NCBI RefSeq assembly: GCF_003028855.1
Contig: NZ_CP028324.1
Location: 4,216,001 to 4,280,000, forward strand
DNA: 64,000 bases
Reading direction: 5' to 3'
Source of the DNA: Pseudoduganella armeniaca
Lineage (GTDB): Bacteria; Pseudomonadota; Gammaproteobacteria; Burkholderiales; Burkholderiaceae_D
A model generated the notes under the pieces. It was not told where the DNA came from and ran no database searches. It was given only the letters and a program-made list of their open reading frames with translations. Numbering within the stretch: position 1 is the stretch's first letter; every line of letters starts with the position of its first letter. The position numbers and the translations under genes are program-made. Of this stretch, positions 57,759 to 64,000 are shown piece after piece.

Positions 57759-57863
57759 TCGTGATTCCTCCTGTCGGTTGGCATTGAAGAGGCACGGCGT
57801 CGCGCCGGCGGCAAGCCGGAGCGCGCTGGGCACCTGCGACACATGATCGCCCGCACAGTCCGG

Positions 57864-57892
57864 CGCAGCTATAGGATTGCTCCGTAGCTGCG
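57864..57892. promoter_or_regulatory. Inverted repeat upstream of the manganese catalase
   Basis: CGCAGCTA (57864-57871) and TAGCTGCG (57885-57892) form an 8-bp dyad about 105 bases upstream of the catalase start. It may be an operator. The rest of 57759-58190, the divergent gap before the acyl-CoA dehydrogenase, has no gene I can support. Confidence 0.35.
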
Positions 57893-58190
57893 TGTAGGAC
57901 ATCTTCAGGCAGGATTGAAACAAATTACCAGCGTCAACTCGATGGCCGGCTGCCGTATCAATGTGCCATGAAGCGCAGGCCGCCGGCGCGCGACAGAGGC
58001 AAGACCAGGCCGCTGGCGTCGACCGCCTCGTCGCTGAACGGCCGCACGATGATGTCGACGATGAGCGCCGGTCCGCCATGCTGGCAGGGCGCGAGCGCCG
58101 CATGGCCGTCGCTATTGACACCCAGGGCACGGCTCGGCACACTCTGCCGGCACGCCAGCCGGCGCCGCCCCACCCGACCAGGAGAATCCG

Positions 58191-59345
58191 ATGGTTCGCG
58201 ACGAACAGACGCTGACCCTGCTGACCGACAGCATCCGCCGCTTCGTGCGCGCGGTGCTGGTGCCGGCCGAAGCGCAAGTCGCCGAGAGCGACGAGATCCC
58301 GCCCGCTATCGTCCAGCAGATGCGCGAGCTGGGCCTGTTCGGCCTGGCTATCCCCGAGCAATACGGCGGCCTGGCGCTGACGATGGAAGAAGAGGTGCGC
58401 GTCGCCTTCGAACTGGCCTGGACCTCGCCCGCCTTCCGTTCGCTGATCGGCACCAACAACGGTATCGGCGCGCAGGGCATCGTCATCGACGGCACCGACG
58501 AGCAGAAGCAGCGCTGGCTGCCGCGGCTGGCCTCCGGCGACATCATCGGTTCGTTCGCGCTGACCGAGCCGGAGTCCGGCTCGGATGCCGCCTCGCTGCG
58601 CACCACGGCGGTGCGCGACGGCGACCATTACGTCATCAACGGCACCAAGCGCTACATCACCAATGCGCCGGAAGCGTCGATTTTCACGGTGATGGCACGC
58701 ACCGACCCGCAGCGCCAGGGCGCCGGCGCCATCTCTGCCTTCGTCGTCGAGCGCGGCACGCACGGGCTGTCGCTGGGCAAGACCGACCGGAAGATGGGCC
58801 AGCGCGGCGCCCACACCTGCGATGTCGTCTTCGAGAACTGCCGCGTGCCGGCCGCGAACCTGATCGGCGGCGTCGAGGGCGTCGGCTTCAAGACGGCGAT
58901 GAAGGTGCTGGACAAGGGCCGCCTGCACATCGCCGCCGTCTGCGTGGGCGCGGCCGAGCGCATGCTGCACGACGCGCTCGCCTACGCCATGGAACGGCGC
59001 CAGTTCGGCCAGCCGATCGCCGAGTTCCAGCTGGTGCAGGCCATGCTGGCCGACAGCCGCACCGAGATTTACGCGGCCAGGTGCATGGTGCTGGACGCGG
59101 CGCGCCGCCGCGACGAGGGCCTGGACGTGTCGACCGAAGCCTCGTGCTGCAAGTTGTTCGCCTCCGAGATGTGCGGCCGCGTGGCCGACCGCAGCGTCCA
59201 GATCCACGGCGGCGCCGGCTACGTGGCGGACTACGCGGCCGAGCGCTTCTACCGCGACGTGCGCCTGTTCCGCATCTACGAGGGCACCTCGCAGATCCAG
59301 CAGCTCGTCATCGCCCGCAACATGATGCGCGAGCACCGTGGCTGA
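58191..59345 (+). CDS. Acyl-CoA dehydrogenase
   Basis: A 384-residue flavoenzyme with IGSFALTEPESGSDAASL (FAD/substrate site), YVINGTKRYITNAP, AYAMERRQFGQPIAEFQ and the C-terminal RDVRLFRIYEGTSQIQQLVIARNM that holds the catalytic-base Glu region. It introduces the alpha,beta double bond into an acyl-CoA. It heads a rightward operon with an acyl-CoA ligase and a Liv-type importer, so it likely acts on a substrate imported and activated by those. It overlaps the ligase gene by 8 bases. Confidence 0.93.
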   Translation: MVRDEQTLTLLTDSIRRFVRAVLVPAEAQVAESDEIPPAIVQQMRELGLFGLAIPEQYGGLALTMEEEVRVAFELAWTSPAFRSLIGTNNGIGAQGIVIDGTDEQKQRWLPRLASGDIIGSFALTEPESGSDAASLRTTAVRDGDHYVINGTKRYITNAPEASIFTVMARTDPQRQGAGAISAFVVERGTHGLSLGKTDRKMGQRGAHTCDVVFENCRVPAANLIGGVEGVGFKTAMKVLDKGRLHIAAVCVGAAERMLHDALAYAMERRQFGQPIAEFQLVQAMLADSRTEIYAARCMVLDAARRRDEGLDVSTEASCCKLFASEMCGRVADRSVQIHGGAGYVADYAAERFYRDVRLFRIYEGTSQIQQLVIARNMMREHRG

Positions 59346-60894
59346 TCTCGACGTCCCCACCCTGCTGGCGGCGCTGCCGCCGCGCCTGGCCGGCATCGTC
59401 CAGGGCCATGCCGCCGCCACGCCACACGCGCCCTCGCTGCGCGATCCGGACGCCGGCACTGTCGATTACGCCGCGTTGTGGCAGGCGGTGCAAGACAGTG
59501 CCGCGCAGCTGCGCGCGCTGGGTGTGCGGCCCGGCGACCGCGTCATGGTCGTCGGCGAAAACTGCGCCAATCTCGTCGCACTGATCTTCGCCGCCGGCCT
59601 GGTGGACGCCTGGATCGTCAACGTCAACGCCCGGCTTTCGACGCGCGAAGTGGATGCGCTGCGGGCCCACAGCGGCGCGCGCATCGTGTTCTACACGGCC
59701 GACGTTTCGCCGGACGCGCGGGCGCATGGCGAACGTCATGCCGCCATGGCCGCGGCCGGCCCGTTCGGCCCATGGCTGGTCGGGCCGTTGAACCAGGACT
59801 GCGCGCCGGAAGCCGTGCACGTGGACGGCGCAGCGCAGCCAGCCGCGCTGGTCTACACGACCGGCACTACGGGCCAGCCAAAAGGGGTGATGCTGTCGCA
59901 CCGCGGCCTGGCCTACGTGGCCGCCGTGTCCAGCCGCCTGCGCGGCCTGACGCCGCACGACCGCGCCTATGGGGCGCTGCCCACCTCACACGTGTATGGC
60001 CTGGCCTCCGTGATGCTGGGCACCCTCTACGCTGGCGCCTGCCTGGTGCTGGCGCCGCGCTTCACCGCGCCCGGGCTGCTGCAGTCGCTGCAGGACGAGC
60101 GCCTGACCATCCTGCAGGGCGTGCCGGCCATGTTCGCCCGCCTGCTGGAGCTCACGGGCGACGCCGCGCCGCTGCCGAACCGGCTGCGCTTCGCCTACGC
60201 GGGCGGCTCGCCGCTGACACCGAGTCTGAAGGCGGCCGCTGAACGGCTGCTCGGCGTGGCGCTGCACAACGGCTACGGCATGACGGAAAGCGGCCCGACG
60301 ATCAGCCAGACCGACCTGGCCGCGCCGCGCGCCGATACGTCGGTCGGGCGGCCCATCCCCGGCGTCGCACTGCGCATCGTGGATGCTGTCGGCGCCGACG
60401 TGGCGCCAGGGCAGCCGGGCCATCTGTGGGTGCGCAGTCCCGGCCTGATGCTGGGCTACTACCGCGACCCGGCGCAGACCGCGGCCGCGCTGCGCCCCGG
60501 CGGCTGGCTCGATACGGGCGACATGGGCCGGCAGGACGCCGACGGCGCCCTGTTCATCGTCGGCCGCAGCAAGGAACTGATCATCCGCTCCGGCTTCAAC
60601 GTCTATCCGCTGGAAGTCGAGACGGTGCTGAACGCGCACCAGGCCGTGGCGCAGTCGGCCGTGGTGGGCCGCACTTGCGCCGACGGCAACGAAGAAGTCA
60701 TTGCCTACGTGGAACCGGACGCGCGCGCCGACCGGGCCGGACTGGTGGAGCTGTTGGCGGCGTACAGCGCGCGCGAGCTGGCGCCGTACAAGTGCCCGTC
60801 CCGCATCATCGTCATGGAGGCCTTGCCGGCGGCGGCGACCGGGAAGATACTGAAGGGACGGCTCTGGCAGATGGCCGCGGAGCTGCCGGCTTGA
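59338..60894 (+). CDS. AMP-dependent acyl-CoA synthetase/ligase
   Basis: A 518-residue ANL-family enzyme starting at GTG. It shows the phosphate loop YTTGTTGQPKGVMLSH, NGYGMTESGPTISQ (A5), WLDTGDMG (A7), GRSKELIIRSGFNVYPLEVE (hinge) and the catalytic Lys in AATGKILKGR (A10). It makes an acyl-CoA from a free acid, ATP and CoA. It lies between the acyl-CoA dehydrogenase and the importer's binding protein, so the chain is uptake, activation, oxidation. Confidence 0.92.
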   Translation: MADLDVPTLLAALPPRLAGIVQGHAAATPHAPSLRDPDAGTVDYAALWQAVQDSAAQLRALGVRPGDRVMVVGENCANLVALIFAAGLVDAWIVNVNARLSTREVDALRAHSGARIVFYTADVSPDARAHGERHAAMAAAGPFGPWLVGPLNQDCAPEAVHVDGAAQPAALVYTTGTTGQPKGVMLSHRGLAYVAAVSSRLRGLTPHDRAYGALPTSHVYGLASVMLGTLYAGACLVLAPRFTAPGLLQSLQDERLTILQGVPAMFARLLELTGDAAPLPNRLRFAYAGGSPLTPSLKAAAERLLGVALHNGYGMTESGPTISQTDLAAPRADTSVGRPIPGVALRIVDAVGADVAPGQPGHLWVRSPGLMLGYYRDPAQTAAALRPGGWLDTGDMGRQDADGALFIVGRSKELIIRSGFNVYPLEVETVLNAHQAVAQSAVVGRTCADGNEEVIAYVEPDARADRAGLVELLAAYSARELAPYKCPSRIIVMEALPAAATGKILKGRLWQMAAELPA

Positions 60895-60947
60895 GCGGAG
60901 CCGGCCCCTGGATTTCCAACGCCAGGACGATAACAAGAGGAGACGAC

Positions 60948-62108
60948 ATGCACGCACTGAAACGAACCGCCTTGCTGGCCACCCTGCTGCTGGCCGCGCT
61001 GGCCGCGCACGCCACCGAATTCACGGTGGGCGCCGAACTGCCGCTGACCGGATCGCTGGCCCGCGTCGGCGCCGGCATGCACGAGGGCGTGATGGTGGCC
61101 GCCGAAGTCTTCAACCGCACGAATGGCAAGCACAAGATCAAGATCGTCACCGTCGACGACGAGTCGGCCCCGGCCAAGGCGATCGCCGCGGTCGAGAAGC
61201 TGGCCGGCCTGGGCGCGGTCGCCATCACGGGCGGCTACGGCTCGAACAATATCGCGCCGGCCTCCAGCGCCGCCGACAAGTTGGGGCTGGTCTACATCAC
61301 CTCCGGCGGCGTGGACGACAGCCTGGTCGCGGCCGGACGCCGCAACTTCTTCCGCATCAATAACACGGCCGGCTACGAGAAGGCAGCCCTGGGGCTGTTC
61401 GCCGACATGAAAGTGAAGGCCGTGTCGATCGTCTATTCGACCAAGGACGCCACGTCCGACCTGGCGACCTCGGTGCAGAAGGCGCTGGCGGCCCAGGGCG
61501 TCAAGGTCACGGCGCACCCGTTCGATCCCGCCATCACGGACTTCAAGCCGATCGTCAACAAGATCCGTTTGCAGGACCGTCCCGATGCCGTGTTCATGGT
61601 CGGCTACGAGAACGACTACGTCGGCATCCTGCGCGCCGCGCGCGTATTGAAACCGCCAGTGAAGGCGATGGTCGGTGTGTGGTCGCTGGCCACGCCGAAG
61701 ATGGCCAGCGAATTCCCCGACCTGATGCCGAACGTGTACGGCACCGCCCTGCTGCCCTATCCGGCCACGTTCACCAGCGCCGACGGCAAGGCGTTCGCCG
61801 ACACCTACCGGCAGCTGTACAAGAAGGAGCCCGACTACCTGGGCCAGTTCGGCTACGTGCAGTCGATGCTGCTGTTCGAGGCGATCGCGCGCGCGGCGGA
61901 CAAGGGCAGCGTCGCCAAGGGCGGCATCGCCGAGGAACTGCGCCGCACCGACCGCGACACGTTGATCGGCCGCGTGCAGTTCGGCCCCAACGGCGACAAC
62001 ATCCACTTCAGCCACCGCATGGGCCAGCACCAGGGCAAGAACATCGTCATCGTCTGGCCGCCGCAGCACGCCACCGGCAAGATGGCCTATCCGGCCGTGC
62101 CGTGGTGA
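60948..62108 (+). CDS. Liv-type ABC transporter, substrate-binding protein
   Basis: A 386-residue periplasmic binding protein with a signal peptide (ends AAHAT) and the leucine-binding-protein fold: TVGAELPLTGSLARVGAGMHEGVMVA, AITGGYGSNNIAPASSAADKLGL and SIVYSTKDATSDLA. Sister proteins bind branched-chain amino acids, but many bind amides, urea or aromatic acids. In this operon an organic or aromatic acid is more likely. AGAGGAGACG precedes the ATG. Confidence 0.9.
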   Translation: MHALKRTALLATLLLAALAAHATEFTVGAELPLTGSLARVGAGMHEGVMVAAEVFNRTNGKHKIKIVTVDDESAPAKAIAAVEKLAGLGAVAITGGYGSNNIAPASSAADKLGLVYITSGGVDDSLVAAGRRNFFRINNTAGYEKAALGLFADMKVKAVSIVYSTKDATSDLATSVQKALAAQGVKVTAHPFDPAITDFKPIVNKIRLQDRPDAVFMVGYENDYVGILRAARVLKPPVKAMVGVWSLATPKMASEFPDLMPNVYGTALLPYPATFTSADGKAFADTYRQLYKKEPDYLGQFGYVQSMLLFEAIARAADKGSVAKGGIAEELRRTDRDTLIGRVQFGPNGDNIHFSHRMGQHQGKNIVIVWPPQHATGKMAYPAVPW

Positions 62109-62118
62109 CAGGTCCGCG

Positions 62119-62991
62119 ATGACGGAACTGGTCCTGCAGGCGCTGTACTCCGGCGTGCTGGCCGGCGGCGCCTATGCGCTGGTGGCGCTGGGCCTCGCGC
62201 TGGTGTTCGGCACCATGCGCATCATCAACCTGGCGCACGGTGAACTGGTGCTGCTGGCCGCCTACATCGCCTACACGGTGGAAAGCCGCCTGGGCGCATC
62301 GCCCCTGGCCGCGATTCCGGCCGCGCTGCTGGTGGTGTGCGCGGCCGCCGCCGCCGTGCATGGCGTCGTATCGCGCATCCGCGTCGACCGCGAGATCAAT
62401 TCGCTGATCGCCACGTTCGGCATCGGCGTCATCCTGACCAATGCGATGCTCTTGATCTGGTCGGCCGACGTGCGCTCGACGTCGTCGCACTGGCTGCAGG
62501 AGGCCGTGGTGGCCGGCCCGCTGTTCGCAATGCGCGGCGAGCTGCTGTCGTTCGGCGCCAGCCTGGTGTTGATGGGGGCCTTGTGGTGGTGGCTGGCGAA
62601 AAGCTGGCATGGTCGCGCCGTGCGCGCCGTGGCCGGCAACCGCGATGCGGCCCAGCTGATGGGCGTCGCGCCCGGCCGCGCGGAGCTGGTCGCATTCGTG
62701 GTGGCCGGCATGCTGGCCGCGTGCGCCGGCGTGGCGCTGTACAGCGTCGGCGTGATCCAGCCCGCGCTGGGCGCGGCGCTGACCGTCAAGGCGTTCGTCA
62801 TCACCGTGCTGGCCGGCGTCGGTTCGATCCCCGGCGTGCTGCTGGGCGCCGTGCTGCTGGGCGTGGCAGAGGCGCTGACCGTCACCTTGGCCAGTTCGGC
62901 CCTGCAGGAGCTGGCCGGCATGGGGCTGTTCCTGCTGGTGCTGTTCGTGCTGCCGAACGGACTGCTCGGCGCACGGGCGAGACGCGGATGA
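62119..62991 (+). CDS. Liv-type ABC transporter, permease (LivH-like)
   Basis: A 290-residue inner-membrane permease. It starts MTELVLQALYSGVLAGGAYALVALGLALVFGTMRIINLAHGEL, the LivH signature, and has ALTVKAFVITVLAGVGSIPGVLLGA near the end. It pairs with the next gene, which it overlaps by 4 bases, to form the channel. Confidence 0.93.
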   Translation: MTELVLQALYSGVLAGGAYALVALGLALVFGTMRIINLAHGELVLLAAYIAYTVESRLGASPLAAIPAALLVVCAAAAAVHGVVSRIRVDREINSLIATFGIGVILTNAMLLIWSADVRSTSSHWLQEAVVAGPLFAMRGELLSFGASLVLMGALWWWLAKSWHGRAVRAVAGNRDAAQLMGVAPGRAELVAFVVAGMLAACAGVALYSVGVIQPALGAALTVKAFVITVLAGVGSIPGVLLGAVLLGVAEALTVTLASSALQELAGMGLFLLVLFVLPNGLLGARARRG

Positions 62992-63923
62992 GGCGCGCGG
63001 TCCTGTTGCCGCTGCTGGCGGCCGCCTGGGTCGGCGTGCCGCTGCTGCTGGGGCACAGCAACTATGTGATGAGCCTGGTGGACGCGGCGCTCGTCATCGG
63101 CGGCATCGCGCTGGCCTGGGCGCTGCTGGGCAACCTGGGCGGCATGGTCAGCTTCGGCCACTCGGCGTTCGTCGGCGTGGGTGGCTACGTGTCGGCCCTT
63201 GTCACCGCGCGCGCCGGCCTCCCGGTGCCGGTGGGGCTGCTGCTGGGCGGCGTCGGCGCGATGCTGGCGGCCGCGGTCATGCTGCCCGTGTTGCGCCTGC
63301 GCGGCCCCTACTTCGCGCTGGCGATCCTGGCGTTCGCGCATATCTTCCGCATCCTCGCCACCGAATGGTCGTCGGTGACGGGCGGCGCCGCCGGCATCGC
63401 CGGCATCCCGCCGTTGCCGGTGGTGGCGGGCTTCGATTTCGGCACTCGCACCGGCGCCTACTTCGTCATTCTCGCCATCGTCTGCCTGTTTGCCTGGATC
63501 TACGCGCGGGTCGCCGCCAGCCATTACGGCCTGGCGCTGCGGGCAATGCACGACAGCGAGGATGCCACCCGCGTGCTCGGCGTGGACAGCACCTTGCTGA
63601 AGGGGGCGATGCTGCTGCTGTCGGCGTTCATGACCGGCGTGGTAGGCGCCTTCAATGCCCACTACATCGGCTTCCTGGAACCCGATTACGCGTTCGCCGG
63701 CCTGTGGGTGACCTTGCCGATCGTGGCGGCGATCTTCGGCGGCTACCGCACCGTGACGGGTCCCTTGCTGGGCGCCGTCGTCGTCTACCTGCTGGACCAG
63801 CTGCTGTTCAAGGAACTGCTGCCCAGTGGCCACCAACTGATCCTGGGCGCGCTGCTGGTGGCGATGATCCTGTTCAGTCCACGCGGCCTGCAGCCGCTGC
63901 TGGCGCGGAGGCGCGATGCTTGA
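62988..63923 (+). CDS. Liv-type ABC transporter, permease (LivM-like)
   Basis: A 311-residue permease with about eight hydrophobic segments and LivM marks: GNLGGMVSFGHSAFVGVGGYVSAL, LRLRGPYFALAILAFAHIFRI, and HDSEDATRVLGVDSTLLK. It overlaps livH-like and the ATPase gene that follows. Confidence 0.93.
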   Translation: MRRAVLLPLLAAAWVGVPLLLGHSNYVMSLVDAALVIGGIALAWALLGNLGGMVSFGHSAFVGVGGYVSALVTARAGLPVPVGLLLGGVGAMLAAAVMLPVLRLRGPYFALAILAFAHIFRILATEWSSVTGGAAGIAGIPPLPVVAGFDFGTRTGAYFVILAIVCLFAWIYARVAASHYGLALRAMHDSEDATRVLGVDSTLLKGAMLLLSAFMTGVVGAFNAHYIGFLEPDYAFAGLWVTLPIVAAIFGGYRTVTGPLLGAVVVYLLDQLLFKELLPSGHQLILGALLVAMILFSPRGLQPLLARRRDA

Positions 63924-64000
63924 ACTGGACCGCGTGAGCGTGCGCTTCGGCGCGCTGGCAGCTGTCGACAGCGTCAGCCTGCGCGTGGCCGCCGACGACG
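63916..64000 (+). CDS. Liv-type ABC transporter, ATP-binding protein (LivG-like), 5' end only
   Basis: The first 28 codons, MLELDRVSVRFGALAAVDSVSLRV, match the start of LivG-type ATPases before Walker A. It overlaps the permease gene by 8 bases and runs off the window. Confidence 0.75.
   Translation, partial: MLELDRVSVRFGALAAVDSVSLRVAADD

Noticed and set aside
57958..58173. A 71-codon minus-strand frame in the gap before the acyl-CoA dehydrogenase
   Set aside because: No ribosome site, no recognisable domain, and the overlapping frames have similar length; composition alone explains it.

Overview
The window is GC-rich, gene-dense bacterial DNA. I read it as a betaproteobacterium of the Oxalobacteraceae, Massilia-like. 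This rests on recognised protein families (EpsC-type serine acetyltransferase, phasin, Fds-type NAD-dependent formate dehydrogenase, CHR half-transporters) and on characteristic dispersed palindromes; no rRNA marker is present. I see no transposase, integrase, tRNA, rRNA or CRISPR array.

Layout. 1-6.4 kb: tail of a prolyl oligopeptidase, a very large soluble histidine kinase built on a tandem HAMP array, and a divergent CheR-like protein. Both of the last two are broken by what looks like one missing G in a G6 run. 6.6-14.6 kb: YfcG-type GST, a Cache chemoreceptor, a YceI-like lipoprotein, an HD-domain protein behind a LexA-box promoter, a stand-alone receiver flanked by two copies of a 150-bp unknown element, two very small proteins and a CHR chromate-transporter pair. 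14.6-17.5 kb: DoxX protein, secreted amidohydrolase, periplasmic YceI protein.

18-30.6 kb is a sulfur-acquisition island. Leftward ssuEADCB (sulfonate uptake and desulfonation) faces a rightward seven-gene operon: SfnB-like oxidoreductase, MetNIQ-like importer, DszA/SfnG-like flavin monooxygenase, and a second SsuA/SsuC pair with no ATPase of its own. The serine acetyltransferase gene of cysteine synthesis follows. 30.7-36.8 kb carries two MFS exporters, a regulator with a cysteine-rich C-terminus, thioredoxin 2, a phasin and small proteins.

36.8-45.5 kb is a tightly overlapping leftward operon: a fused NuoE-NuoF-type formate dehydrogenase subunit, the catalytic subunit, FdhD and a TupBCA-type tungstate importer. 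A divergent ModE-like/FdsR-like regulator and two matching dyads lie at its head. 46-49.3 kb is a coupled DNA-damage pair, YedK/HMCES and class-II UvrA. 49.3-57.8 kb holds a hydrolase, an orphan flagellar-rod-like protein, a HAD phosphatase, a PhyH dioxygenase, a LOV-domain (blue-light) hybrid histidine kinase convergent with a degenerate receiver, a phosphoribosyltransferase, and a manganese catalase-ZIP transporter operon whose ZIP gene is frameshifted. 58.2-64 kb is an operon of acyl-CoA dehydrogenase, acyl-CoA ligase and a Liv-type ABC importer, probably for uptake and CoA activation of an organic acid; it runs off the right edge.

The strongest non-gene signals are a family of near-perfect hairpins with 25-bp arms and 3-4-nt loops placed just after stop codons, with covarying arms; the duplicated 150-bp element with one co-varying hairpin; a LexA box built into an apparently leaderless promoter; and paired ATATGC dyads at the formate dehydrogenase operon.
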